Source: Marinovum sp. (GTDB lineage: Bacteria > Pseudomonadota > Alphaproteobacteria > Rhodobacterales > Rhodobacteraceae). From it: a DNA stretch of 54,010 nucleotides. Positions 1 to 8,429 of this stretch are shown here, one piece after another. The stretch covers positions 1-54,010 of the forward strand of contig JAKVBH010000005.1 of NCBI GenBank assembly GCA_022447495.1, read 5' to 3'. Under the pieces are notes generated by a model. The model was not told the origin of the DNA. It saw nothing but the letters and a program-made list of their open reading frames with translations, and did not search any database. The stretch's first letter is position 1. Every line of letters starts with the position of its first letter. The position numbers were made by a program, and so were the translations under genes.

Positions 1-6
1 GACTGC

Positions 7-495
7 GTGAGCGCCACGGGCGGCCATCGCGTCGTGGCATTTGCGCGTGTCGTAGGCCCGTCTCCGGTCATCGATCCCGATATGTATCTTGCGCCAAATC
101 CGGGGTGTGCGACCGCCGTGCTTGCCCGGATTCCACTCGCGTTCACCCGTTACAACATCAAGAACCGCGTGTTCAGGCGACTGCAGCAAGCCGCTCATCG
201 CCCCAGAAAGGCTGCACCGAAATGGCTTACTGAAGAACAAAAACCCGACTTCCAGTCAGTTTATGAGGAAACCGAGCGTTGGACCACGCAGACTGATGTG
301 AGGCATGACGTCGACCACATTGTTCCGCATAACGGCGTTTGCCCTCTCATTGGCGTTCCCAATGTCTGCGGGCTTCGTGTTCTCTGAAATCTCAGAGCGA
401 TTCCGCATTCGTTAAAAAAGATGCTCAGCAATGCCTACTATTCTGGCTGGCCGCCGCTTGAATACGATGATGGCGACGACGATATCCCCACGTGA
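7..495 (+). pseudogene. Eroded HNH-type nuclease reading frame
   Basis: The recognisable part runs from about 205 to 495. It reads RKAAPKWLTEEQK, then HDVDHIVPHNGVCPL, then NVCGLRVL, which is the pattern of small phage-type HNH proteins (the VDHIVPL core, then VCGLHVPWNL). A TGA at 385-387 falls where these proteins have a Trp codon, and the same frame continues beyond it with NLRAIPHSLKKM until a TGA at 493-495. I read this as a nonsense-inactivated gene. The first 60 or so codons do not look like the family and may belong to something else. It sits next to tRNA-Asn, a common landing site for phage-derived DNA. The family assignment is by motif only. Confidence 0.5.
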
Positions 496-520
496 CGTCT
501 ACGTTAGTCTCAGCGTTGCA

Positions 521-550
521 GAAAACAAAAGCGCCGCCAAGGGGCGGCTT
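521..550 (-). terminator. Intrinsic terminator after tRNA-Asn
   Basis: Read leftward, a GCCGCC/GGCGGC stem with a CCTT loop is followed by GCTTTTGTTTTC. It lies about 30 nt after the 3' end of tRNA-Asn on the same strand, so it most likely ends that transcript. Confidence 0.7.
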
Positions 551-579
551 GTCAAACTTTCGTTTTCAAATATATATTT

Positions 580-654
580 TGGCTCCGGCGGTAGGGATCG
601 AACCTACGACCAATTGATTAACAGTCAACTGCTCTACCGCTGAGCTACGCCGGA
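580..654 (-). tRNA. tRNA-Asn (GTT)
   Basis: Read leftward, this is a full cloverleaf. The acceptor arms are TCCGGCG and CGCCGGA, the D arm contains AGCTCAGCGGTAGAGC, the anticodon loop is CTGTTAA (anticodon GTT), and the T arm contains GGTTCGATCC. The discriminator is G and the CCA end is encoded (580-582). Length is 75 nt. Confidence 0.95.
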
Positions 655-724
655 ACACGAGGCGGATATAGCAACGGCGATTTTGGCCGTCTAGGGGCTT
701 TGTTTGTTTTTTGGTGAAAAGTCT

Positions 725-1624
725 TCAGGCTGTTCGCACAAAAAAACTTCTGGTCGAAAGAACACCTTGCGGCGCAACCAAGTTGCGACCGGTCAAGTCC
801 ACCAGATGGGCAAAAACATTCCGTTCTGCAGCGGGCAAGAGAGCGACAGGCGTGTCGATGTAAATCTTCCGGGCCAGACGTTCGGCGGTGCTTGCTCCAT
901 CGATCAGAGCGTTGAGAATCTGAGCTTCACGACGTTCTCTATGTGTGATGAGCCAGTTCAATCGTTCCAGTGGGTCGTCAATCGGATCGCCATGGCCAGG
1001 GAAAAACCGCGACCACGGTTGTTCCAGCAATCGACGGCAGGACGCCATGAAATCAGTGAGATCTCCGTCAGGTGGTGACACCAGCGAACTGGACCAGCCC
1101 ATGACCAAATCGCCGCAAAAGAGCGTGTCGTCAAGCGCGTAGGCATGGTGATTGCCCATGTGCCCCGGCGTGTGGATCGCTTTGAGAGCCCAATCTGAAC
1201 CACAGATTTCGGCGCCATCTTTGAGCAAACTGTCAGGAGCAAAGTCGCGGTCCACACCTTCGCCACCACCTGACATGCCTTGTGCCGCCAAGTCTTGCAT
1301 CACGTGGCTACGACCCGCGTTCCATGGGCCGTAGCTGTAAACTGGTGCTGAAACGCGCTTCGCCAAGGCATGTGCACCCGGGCTGTGGTCGAGGTGCGCA
1401 TGGGTTACAAGGATCGCTACGACATGACCGCCCAACGGCATTGCTGCGATGATCGCGTCGAGGTGGCCATCATGCGCGGGCCCTGGATCAATGACAGCCA
1501 CATCGCTTTGACCGATCACATAGGTGTTGGTGCCCCAATAGGTCATGGGCGATGGATTGGGCGCGATGATGCGCTGAACGCCAGGTGCCAGCGTGGCGGG
1601 CGAGGGGGGCTGTGGGGGAAGCAT
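725..1624 (-). CDS. MBL-fold metallo-hydrolase (LACTB2-like)
   Basis: Metallo-beta-lactamase-fold hydrolase of 299 aa, probably cytoplasmic, with an unknown substrate. The zinc motif THAHLDH is at about residues 74-80 (H75, H77, D79, H80). Further likely ligands are in HTPGHMGNH (about 151-159), CGDLVMGW (D172) and FPGHGDP. The C-terminal 70 residues look like the winged-helix extension found in LACTB2-type proteins (family knowledge). I start at the ATG at 1624 because AGGAGAGG lies just upstream. The longer reading to 1714 would run over the start of the divergent kinase gene. It ends about 70 nt before tRNA-Asn. Relatives include RNA and thioester hydrolases, so no specific reaction is claimed. 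Confidence 0.85.
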   Translation of the reverse strand: MLPPQPPSPATLAPGVQRIIAPNPSPMTYWGTNTYVIGQSDVAVIDPGPAHDGHLDAIIAAMPLGGHVVAILVTHAHLDHSPGAHALAKRVSAPVYSYGPWNAGRSHVMQDLAAQGMSGGGEGVDRDFAPDSLLKDGAEICGSDWALKAIHTPGHMGNHHAYALDDTLFCGDLVMGWSSSLVSPPDGDLTDFMASCRRLLEQPWSRFFPGHGDPIDDPLERLNWLITHRERREAQILNALIDGASTAERLARKIYIDTPVALLPAAERNVFAHLVDLTGRNLVAPQGVLSTRSFFVRTA

Positions 1625-1694
1625 GGACCTCTCCTTGGTATTAGACTGTGTCTTGGGGCTTTCCTTGAGGCCCGGCTGCCCGTAACCAATAGCT

Positions 1695-2993
1695 ATGAGG
1701 TTCGATTGGCTCAAACGCTATATGCCGCGGTCGCTTTACGGTCGCGCGGCGCTCATCTTGCTGTTGCCAGTGATCACACTGCTTTTGGTCGTGTCCGTGG
1801 TGTTTATTCAACGGCACTTTGAAGGTGTGACCGAACAGATGTCGCTTGGCGTGATCAAAGAAATCCGCCTCATCTTGAACACTGACGAGGCCGCCGCCCG
1901 AGAGCGACTGGCCCGTGCCTTGGACTATGAGATCGATACAATCGAAGGTGCCGGTGTGCCCACCACGTCACAGCGTCGATGGTTTGATCTCTCTGGTGTC
2001 ATCGTTGAACGCGAATTGCGCAAAGGTCTGCCAAATTTATTGGGGATTGCGCTTCCCACGGACCGCGATGCACGTGTCTACATGCCCATGGGCGACAGTG
2101 TCCTTGAAATGCGGTTCGACCGATTGCGCGTGTCGGCCTCCAATCCGCATCAGCTTCTGATCAACATGGTCTTTTTTGGCGTGTTGATGACGGTGATTGC
2201 TTATCTGTATCTTCGCAATCAGCTGCGCCCGATCACTCGTTTGGCCAAAGCCGCGGAAGCGTTTGGGCGGGGGCGTCATGTGCATTACAAGCCTGCTGGG
2301 TCTGTGGAAGTGCGCGCCGCTGGCAGTGCGTTTGTTGACATGCGCGCCCGCATTGAGCGACAGATGGAGCAACGCACGCTCATGCTTTCAGGTGTAAGCC
2401 ATGACCTTCGCACGCCCCTGACGCGGCTTAAATTGGGGTTGAGCATGGTCGATGACTCCGGTGTTGAGGACATGCAGCGCGACGTCGTGGAGATGGAGCG
2501 CATGCTTCAAGAGTTCCTTGATTTTGCGCGCGGGGACGCCAACCAATCCGAACCCGAACCCACAGATCCCCGAATGCTTGTACAAGAGATTGTCAATGAT
2601 GCCGTAAGGGCCGGTCGCGATGTGTCGCTGAGCTTAGTGGAAGGCGAGGGCGAGGTGCTCTTGCGTCCAGTGGCCATCCGGCGTGCTTTGGAGAATCTTG
2701 TCGTCAATGCCACGAGATACGGCACCAGGGCAGAGGTCTCGGTGATGCTCTCAGAGCGTGCCTTGCGTATTCGCATTGAAGATGATGGCCCTGGTATCCC
2801 CGTCGCAGAGCGAGAGGCCGCAATGCGTCCCTTTGTGCGGCTCGATTCTGCGCGCAATCAAGATCGCGGCCTGGGTGTGGGTCTGGGTTTGGCGATTGCC
2901 TCAGATATTGCACGCAGTCACGGCGGGGTGTTGCGTTTGGGCGAAAGCCTTACGCTGGGTGGTTTGACGGCGGACATTGTCATCGCACGATAG
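1695..2993 (+). CDS. EnvZ-like sensor histidine kinase
   Basis: Inner-membrane sensor kinase of 432 aa. Order: TM1 (about 18-38), a periplasmic domain, TM2 (about 155-175), HAMP linker, then the dimerisation/phosphoacceptor helix VSHDLRTPLTRLKL with the phosphorylated His at 236, followed by the ATPase domain with N box (ENLVVNATRYG), G1 (EDDGPGIP) and G2 (GLGVGLGLAI). The H-box matches EnvZ, the partner of OmpR. No response regulator lies next to it. The neighbours are a divergent hydrolase and a small secreted protein, so the partner must be elsewhere. The 70-nt divergent gap to the MBL gene probably holds both promoters. The signal sensed is unknown. Confidence 0.85.
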   Translation: MRFDWLKRYMPRSLYGRAALILLLPVITLLLVVSVVFIQRHFEGVTEQMSLGVIKEIRLILNTDEAAARERLARALDYEIDTIEGAGVPTTSQRRWFDLSGVIVERELRKGLPNLLGIALPTDRDARVYMPMGDSVLEMRFDRLRVSASNPHQLLINMVFFGVLMTVIAYLYLRNQLRPITRLAKAAEAFGRGRHVHYKPAGSVEVRAAGSAFVDMRARIERQMEQRTLMLSGVSHDLRTPLTRLKLGLSMVDDSGVEDMQRDVVEMERMLQEFLDFARGDANQSEPEPTDPRMLVQEIVNDAVRAGRDVSLSLVEGEGEVLLRPVAIRRALENLVVNATRYGTRAEVSVMLSERALRIRIEDDGPGIPVAEREAAMRPFVRLDSARNQDRGLGVGLGLAIASDIARSHGGVLRLGESLTLGGLTADIVIAR

Positions 2994-3110
2994 GGCGATG
3001 CTTATTTCAACTTTGATAGAACCTCCGAATTTGTGCCACATTCTGGTCGCTCCCAAGGCCAGGCCATTGGTGAAACCAGTGTGTAGAGATAGCATACACG
3101 GAGACGACCC

Positions 3111-3413
3111 ATGACCAAGTTTGCACGCGCGATTGCCCTTGCGGCGGCGACCCTGTCCTTTGCGGGCATGTCCCAGGCGTCGCTGACATCACCCTCGGAG
3201 GTGATGACGCCAGAAGCCTCCTTCCAGCCTGAAGTTTTGTTGGCCCAGGCCCGGCCACCCTCGGGGTTCAACGGCAATTGGTATATCACGCCCGGCGGAT
3301 GCGCCTATTCCCGCACCCAAGCGCCAGGACAGGCGCCGATGTGGTTCCTGATCCAAAATCCGCACCACCTTGGCTTGCCCACACGGCCGGCGAACTGCGC
3401 CAACACGCTCTAA
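3111..3413 (+). CDS. Small secreted protein, unknown function
   Basis: A 100-aa protein with a clear Sec signal peptide (MTKFARAIALAAA, hydrophobic to about residue 20, likely cleavage after SQA). The mature part is short, rich in Pro and Gly, and has two Cys (GGCAY and ANCAN) that could form a periplasmic disulfide. GGAGACGACCC precedes the ATG, a good ribosome site. I do not recognise a family. It stands alone between the kinase gene and a stretch of insertion-sequence relics. Confidence 0.65.
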   Translation: MTKFARAIALAAATLSFAGMSQASLTSPSEVMTPEASFQPEVLLAQARPPSGFNGNWYITPGGCAYSRTQAPGQAPMWFLIQNPHHLGLPTRPANCANTL

Positions 3414-3457
3414 AGTGATGGGTCTTGCGGTTGGGCTTTCGCTTCCCGTTGAAAGCC

Positions 3458-3784
3458 TCATCGGTATCCTCGCGGGATACCCCGTGCTTCAGGCCGGGGA
3501 GGAACGCGAGAGCGGCCCTTGGCCGCTTCCCGCTGTGATTTCACATATTCAGCAATCATTGACAGGGGAGCACCACCACAACTTGCCGCAAAGTAGGAAG
3601 GTTACCAGAGGACGCCCTTGTGATAATGCACTAGCAGGTGCACGTGATCGTCCTCGCCGTCGCACTCGATCAATTCGGCGTCGAAATCCCGATAGACTTT
3701 GGCGAAGATGTGGCGAAGTTCGTGGATAGCAGGCTCCGACAGCTCATCGCGGCGGTATTTTGGGTATCCGTAATTCGTAGTTGA
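3458..3784 (-). pseudogene. tnpA: IS200/IS605-family tnpA relic
   Basis: Read leftward, the frame gives YGYPKYRRDEL, then FAKVYRDFDAELIE, then DDHVHLLVHY with the HUH metal motif (HVH) of Y1 transposases. After that it jumps to KGVLW, a stop, then PSYFAASCGGAPLSM, which is the normal C-terminus of these proteins. So about 35-40 internal codons are missing, a TAA replaces a Ser codon after LW (3602-3604), and a TGA (3785-3787) cuts the N-terminal part. The enzyme, a single-strand transposase with one catalytic Tyr, cannot be made. The relic lies between two hairpins typical of the element ends. Confidence 0.8.
3480..3499. repeat. Right-end hairpin of IS200/IS605 relic
   Basis: CCCCG and CGGGG arms enclose TGCTTCAGGC. 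This sequence is typical of the 3' ends of these elements, just past the end of the transposase frame. Confidence 0.6.
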
Positions 3785-3821
3785 TCACGAGGATCGGAAG
3801 CAAGTATCGAAATCGTATTCC

Positions 3822-3861
3822 TTAACATCTTCCCCGGCCTTTAGGCCGGGGAAGATGTTAA
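3822..3861. repeat. Perfect 19-bp hairpin, left end of IS200 relic
   Basis: The arms 3822-3840 and 3843-3861 are exact reverse complements (TTAACATCTTCCCCGGCCT) with a 2-nt loop. The position, just upstream of the tnpA relic, fits the left-end recognition hairpin. It is much better preserved than the transposase itself. Confidence 0.75.
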
Positions 3862-3986
3862 TCAGGACAATCTCGGTTGGGTAGTAAAAAACAGGGCAAA
3901 AGACACCAAAGCACTCACAACAGCCAAAGACCACTTAACGGCGTTTATACACATGTCACAAGGCTTGGTGATATCCGCATACTGAG

Positions 3987-4430
3987 TTATAAATTGCACG
4001 AGACAGCCTCCTCGGCCAGTTGGAACGTGATCCTGCGCGCATGGCGTACGACCCTTGCCCCGATCTTTATGCGGCGGCTCTGGATACTTGTCAGCGACCA
4101 GTCCGCAATCTCTTCGGGCAGATCGGCACGCTGTAGGAAGCTACCAAGATTGTAGGCCAGCGCATGAAGCTAAAGCCTGATCTCATTATCGCGGAACCGC
4201 TTGCAGGAGAGCCGCGTCCAGTTGATCGCGTTTTTGCCCATCTTGATGTGTCGTTCGGCTGTCCCACGCTGATTGTAGAAACGGGTGACCCAGTCTGGCT
4301 CCATCGGCAAGTTGGTTACGACGAAGCCCACGGGGTGTTTCAACAGATGCGCCTTAAATGAAAACAGCGCAAATTGTTGCGCCTTTCGGGTGCTTGGGGT
4401 GGGCTCTGCGGTCACCGCATCTATTGTCAA
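3987..4430 (-). pseudogene. IS1380-family transposase fragment
   Basis: Read leftward, the frame carries the C-terminal third of an IS1380-type DDE transposase: GFVVTNLPMEPDWVTRFYNQ, RGTAERHIKMGKNAINWTRL, SCKRF, a stop, then LHALAYNLGSFLQ, and IKIGARVVRHARRITFQLAE. The in-frame TAG (4170-4172) stands where the family has Gln (VRLQLHALAYN), so it is a single-base nonsense change. The N-terminal two thirds, with most of the catalytic acids, are gone. No intact terminal inverted repeats are seen. It adjoins the IS200 relic and lies about 140 nt from the CAU tRNA. Confidence 0.8.
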
Positions 4431-4571
4431 ATATTGATGAACTCGCGGCTCAGCTGGGCCGACAGAGTCAATTTCGTTCGAAAAGTTGGAAAGATTCGCT
4501 GATTGTTCACGGTGTATTGTGAACCTTAGACATGCCCACTATTTGCCTAAGGATTTGATTTTAATGGAGTT

Positions 4572-4648
4572 TGGTAGGCCCGGCAGGACTTGAACCCGCA
4601 ACCAAAGCGTTATGAGCGCTCTGCTCTAACCAATTGAGCTACAGGCCC
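4572..4648 (-). tRNA. tRNA with CAT anticodon, probably Ile2 (lysidine)
   Basis: Read leftward, a 77-nt tRNA with encoded CCA, D arm AGCTCAATTGGTTAGAGC, anticodon loop CTCATAA and T arm GCGGGTTCAAGTCCTGC. A CAT anticodon may be Met or Ile2. The acceptor stem has C4-G69 and C5-G68, the pairs that TilS uses to recognise tRNA-Ile2 in E. coli, whereas elongator tRNA-Met has U4-A69 and A5-U68. I therefore favour Ile2, where C34 becomes lysidine and AUA is read as Ile. The first pair is G1-U72, which is unusual. Confidence 0.75.
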
Positions 4649-4820
4649 TCCATACTCGAGGGATTATGTTGGCGGTCCTCTGGGGTCAAGACCCCGGGCT
4701 GCCCTTCGCGGTTGAAATTACGAGAAGATCCAGTGGCTCGGACACCCTGTCAGCTTGCTCCGCATCATGGGATGAGATAGGCGCAGGAGCAAAACAACTT
4801 GTCTGGCGCGGAGCTTGCCC

Positions 4821-5882
4821 ATGTCTGCATCCACACCCCCAAAGAAGAATGGCCTGACTTATGCCGATGCCGGTGTCGACATCGACGCGGGAAACGCACT
4901 GGTTGAACGGATCAAGCCCGCCGCCACGCGCACAAACCGCGCGGGCGTGATGGCGGGGCTTGGTGGCTTTGGCGCGCTCTTTGATCTCAAAGCTGCAGGA
5001 TATGATGATCCGATCTTGGTGGCTGCCACGGATGGTGTTGGCACCAAACTACGTATTGCAATCGATACCGGTCGCGTGGACGGGGTGGGCATCGATCTTG
5101 TGGCCATGTGTGTGAATGACCTGGTGTGCCAGGGTGCAGAACCGCTTTTGTTCTTGGACTACTTTGCAACCGGTGCGCTGAGCACGGACATCGCGGCGCA
5201 AGTCATCGAAGGTATAGCAGAAGGCTGTGCGCAATCTGGTACAGCGCTTATTGGGGGCGAGACGGCAGAGATGCCAGGCATGTACCCGCCTGGAGATTTT
5301 GATTTGGCAGGGTTTGCTGTGGGCGCCATGGAACGCGGGGCGCATCTGCCGCACGATGTGGGCGCAGGCGATGTGCTTCTAGGGCTCGCATCCAATGGCA
5401 TTCATTCCAATGGATATTCGTTGGTGCGCCGCGTGACAGAGCACGCAGGCCTGACGTGGGAGAGCGCGAGCCCCATCACAGACGGTGCGACGCTGTGCGA
5501 AGATCTTCTGCGTCCCACACGCCTTTATGTCACCTCTGTTCTGGCTGCGATCAAGGTGGGCGGTGTGCACGGGATTGCCCATATCACCGGCGGGGGCCTG
5601 ACTGAAAACCTGCCTCGCGTGTTGCCAGATGGTCTGGGCGCTGAAATTGATCTTGGCGCTTGGGCGCTTCCACCGCTCTTTGCGTGGCTCCAAAGCGTCG
5701 GGGGGATTGCGGAGGCTGAGATGCTCAAGACGTTCAACTGTGGCGTTGGCATGGTCGTGGTTGCTTCAGCGGAGCAAGCGTCTGATATCAAATTAGTTCT
5801 CGAGGACGCTGGCGAAGAGGTTGTTGAGCTCGGCTATGTCGTACAAGGATCCGGTGTCGAATATAGCGGGTCTTTGGCGTGA
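4821..5882 (+). CDS. purM: Phosphoribosylformylglycinamidine cyclo-ligase
   Basis: Fifth step of IMP synthesis: ATP-dependent ring closure of FGAM to AIR, cytoplasmic homodimer. At 353 aa it is the normal size. The N-terminal [15 protein letters not shown], the ATP-binding [10 protein letters not shown] (about 68-77) and the segments [23 protein letters not shown] and [13 protein letters not shown] are all conserved. I start at ATG 4821, with GGAG 8-12 nt upstream, rather than the in-frame TTG at 4815. It overlaps purN by 4 nt (GTGA), so the two are translationally coupled. Confidence 0.97.
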   Translation: MSASTPPKKNGLTYADAGVDIDAGNALVERIKPAATRTNRAGVMAGLGGFGALFDLKAAGYDDPILVAATDGVGTKLRIAIDTGRVDGVGIDLVAMCVNDLVCQGAEPLLFLDYFATGALSTDIAAQVIEGIAEGCAQSGTALIGGETAEMPGMYPPGDFDLAGFAVGAMERGAHLPHDVGAGDVLLGLASNGIHSNGYSLVRRVTEHAGLTWESASPITDGATLCEDLLRPTRLYVTSVLAAIKVGGVHGIAHITGGGLTENLPRVLPDGLGAEIDLGAWALPPLFAWLQSVGGIAEAEMLKTFNCGVGMVVVASAEQASDIKLVLEDAGEEVVELGYVVQGSGVEYSGSLA

Positions 5883-6481
5883 CGAACCCAGCGCCAGTGC
5901 GCACAGCGGTATTCATATCTGGTTCCGGGTCAAACATGATGACTTTGGTCGATGCGATGCAAGCTGGCGGACATCCTGCTACTCCGGTGCTCGTTCTGTC
6001 CAATCGCCCCGACGCAGGCGGTTTGGCCAAAGCAGTGGCTCGGGGCGTGCCAACCGCCATCGTTGACCACCGCGCGTTTGCCGGGGACCGGGAAGCCTTT
6101 GAAACGGCGCTTAGCGACGCCATTGCTCCTTTTGACCTCGAGCTGATTTGCTTGGCGGGCTTCATGCGCGTGTTGACGGCAGGCTTCGTGTCGCAATGGC
6201 GCGATCGAATGCTAAACATTCATCCCTCTCTCTTGCCCAAGTACAAAGGCCTCAACACCCATGCCCGTGCGTTGGACGCGGGCGACGCCGAGGCCGGATG
6301 CAGTGTCCATGTCGTGACACCGGAATTGGATGACGGACCCATCTTGGGCCAGTCGCGCGTTCCGATCCTGGCTGGTGATACATCCGCGACGCTGGCAGAG
6401 CGGGTTTTGGTGGAAGAACACAAACTCTATCCCGCGTGCCTGACCTCCTTTGCCCAGGCGATTCTTGTCGCGCGACATTAA
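5879..6481 (+). CDS. purN: Phosphoribosylglycinamide formyltransferase
   Basis: Transfers a formyl group from 10-formyl-THF to GAR, third step of IMP synthesis. It is 200 aa with the N-terminal FISGSGSNM loop (about 13-21), the catalytic segment [18 protein letters not shown] with its His, and [11 protein letters not shown] carrying the catalytic Asp. It starts with GTG inside the purM stop (4-nt overlap). purM-purN is the usual pair in many bacteria. Confidence 0.97.
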   Translation: MTNPAPVRTAVFISGSGSNMMTLVDAMQAGGHPATPVLVLSNRPDAGGLAKAVARGVPTAIVDHRAFAGDREAFETALSDAIAPFDLELICLAGFMRVLTAGFVSQWRDRMLNIHPSLLPKYKGLNTHARALDAGDAEAGCSVHVVTPELDDGPILGQSRVPILAGDTSATLAERVLVEEHKLYPACLTSFAQAILVARH

Positions 6482-6564
6482 CCTAGCCGGGTCCGATTTC
6501 CCTTTCTCGCGATTCGGGTATATTGGGGATGAGACGCGTCAAAACGGTCCGAAAACGAGCAAGA

Positions 6565-7728
6565 ATGAGAACCCTGACGACCACCGAAGAGTTGGCAGCC
6601 TTTTGCACAGAGGCCCGCCATCATCCCTACGTTACTGTGGACACAGAATTCCTGCGGGAACGGACTTATTTTGCCAAACTTTGCCTCGTACAATTGGCCA
6701 TGCCGGGACCAGACGATAGTACCGCCGTGCTCGTTGACCCATTGGCCGATGGCATGTCTCTTGATCCGCTCTATGAGCTCTTTCGCGATGAAAGTGTCTT
6801 AAAGGTCTTTCATGCAGCGCGACAAGATCTTGAGATATTCTTTGTCGATGTGGGGGAGGTACCAACACCTGTTTTTGACACGCAAGTCGCCGCGATGGTC
6901 TGTGGCTATGGCGAGCAAGTGGGCTATGAGCGGCTCGTGCGGTCGATCGCCAAGACTGGCTTGGATAAGAGCTCTCGCTTCACCGACTGGGGTCGTAGGC
7001 CGCTGTCCGACGCACAAAAATCTTATGCTCTGGCCGATGTCACCCATCTGCGCCGAATCTACGAACATTTGTCCGCTGAGCTAGAGCGTACGGGTCGGGC
7101 GCGCTGGGTGCGTGAAGAACTCGCTACGCTCACAAATCCAAGTACTTACGTGATCGCGCCAGAAGACGCTTGGAAACGAGTGAAGACGCGCACGAATTCA
7201 TCGCGATTCTTGGGCATCGTGCGCGAGTTGGCGCGGTTCCGAGAGCAGCACGCCCAAACAAACGACGTGCCGCGCAACCGCGTGTTCAAAGACGAAGCTT
7301 TGGTTGAGCTGGCCTCCACTAAACCACGCACGCCACAAGAATTAGGACGATCCCGGCTACTTCAACGCGAAGCACGCAAGGGTGAGATCTTAGAGGGTAT
7401 TCTGGCTGCAATTGCCGCAGGCGTTGCCTGTCCGCAAGAAGACTTGCCGAAGTTGGATCGCTCTCGCGACAAGCTTCAAGTGAACCCGGCCTTGGCCGAT
7501 TTGCTACGTGTTTTGCTCAAGGCAAAGACTGAAAGCTATGGCGTCGCATCCAAACTCGTGGCCCCGGCTGCCGACCTCGACGCAATGGCCGCAGGTATGC
7601 GCGATGTGGCAGCGCTGAAAGGTTGGCGACACGAAGTCTTTGGAGAGGACGCACTCCGGCTCTGCGACGGTCAGATTGCCCTGACGGCGCAAGGCAGCTC
7701 CGTGAAAGTCATCGATGTGACAGGTTAG
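6565..7728 (+). CDS. rnd: Ribonuclease D
   Basis: 3'-5' exoribonuclease of the DEDD family that trims tRNA 3' ends. It is 387 aa. The catalytic acids are in VDTEFLRERTYF (motif I, about 20-31), FHAARQDLEIF (motif II) and KSYALADVTHL (motif III with its Tyr). The C-terminal part carries the HRDC-type helical domain. I place the start at 6565 (MRTLTTTEEL), which aligns with family N-termini. In-frame ATGs at 6523 and 6529 would add an Arg-rich leader. The stop overlaps the convergent lipoprotein gene by 4 nt. Confidence 0.92.
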   Translation: MRTLTTTEELAAFCTEARHHPYVTVDTEFLRERTYFAKLCLVQLAMPGPDDSTAVLVDPLADGMSLDPLYELFRDESVLKVFHAARQDLEIFFVDVGEVPTPVFDTQVAAMVCGYGEQVGYERLVRSIAKTGLDKSSRFTDWGRRPLSDAQKSYALADVTHLRRIYEHLSAELERTGRARWVREELATLTNPSTYVIAPEDAWKRVKTRTNSSRFLGIVRELARFREQHAQTNDVPRNRVFKDEALVELASTKPRTPQELGRSRLLQREARKGEILEGILAAIAAGVACPQEDLPKLDRSRDKLQVNPALADLLRVLLKAKTESYGVASKLVAPAADLDAMAAGMRDVAALKGWRHEVFGEDALRLCDGQIALTAQGSSVKVIDVTG

Positions 7729-8240
7729 GGCCGGACCGCTCGAGAATTGCCTTCAGCCACGATTTCGATGCTGTTGACGCCTAAAAGGTCTTGGGTGGTT
7801 AGTGCCAAACCTGCTGTGACATTGCGGGTTGCTTCGGCGCCCAAACCTCGGTTTGTCGGCTGCTGCGCTTTGAGCTCGTACACGTGTGTGGGCGTACCCG
7901 CCGTGTCTGGTCGAAGCACCAATCGCACATCATAGGCACCCTGCCGGACGGTGCGTCCGTCGGCTTGTAGCAAAATACCGCCCTGGCGCTGGTCGATGCG
8001 AACGGCTGTGACGGCGGCCACCAGTCTGCCCGTGTAGTGATCGTTATCCTCGTTTCTGCGAAAGATTGACTCGCGGGAACGTGGGATCAACGGGTTAACC
8101 TCACCCTCAACCTGTTGCGCAGCGTTCCCATTGTCGCGACCGCCTCCAAACCAGTTGAACGGATTGAAGTTCGACTCGCGCACTCGGCCACACCCTGTGA
8201 GCATCGTCAGCACAAGTAAAGCTGCTACCACTCGAACCAT
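7725..8240 (-). CDS. Putative outer-membrane or periplasmic lipoprotein
   Basis: A 171-aa protein with a lipoprotein signal peptide: MVRVVAALLVLTMLTGC, lipobox LTGC, so Cys17 would be lipidated. The mature region starts with a low-complexity GGGRDNGN linker and then has a mixed alpha/beta domain of no family I can name. The ATG at 8240 has GGAGGG 4-9 nt upstream, so I prefer it over the ATG at 8252. It converges on rnd with a 4-nt overlap. Confidence 0.75.
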   Translation of the reverse strand: MVRVVAALLVLTMLTGCGRVRESNFNPFNWFGGGRDNGNAAQQVEGEVNPLIPRSRESIFRRNEDNDHYTGRLVAAVTAVRIDQRQGGILLQADGRTVRQGAYDVRLVLRPDTAGTPTHVYELKAQQPTNRGLGAEATRNVTAGLALTTQDLLGVNSIEIVAEGNSRAVRP

Positions 8241-8429
8241 CACGCCCTCCAAACCTCAGTTTTGTCACGAAATGCCTAACTTATCCCGGCGCGGGTGGAA
8301 AGCGGCACATGGTCACTTTGACATCGAACGTCCCTGGATCTCCATTTTAGTCCAGAAGGGACGCTGGTTGCACTGGACGAAATGAACCGCGCAGCTTAGG
8401 TCATGCGCCAGTCACCCCATGAGGACCCC

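Larger units (their letters stand above)
3460..3865 (-). mobile_element. Decayed IS200/IS605-type element
   Basis: The broken tnpA is bracketed by a 19-bp hairpin (3822-3861, left end) and a CCCCG/CGGGG hairpin with the loop TGCTTCAGGC (3480-3499, right end). Subterminal hairpins rather than terminal inverted repeats are the hallmark of this family. With an internal deletion and stops in tnpA it cannot move by itself, though intact hairpin ends could in principle be used by a transposase supplied elsewhere. Exact boundaries are inferred. Confidence 0.65.
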
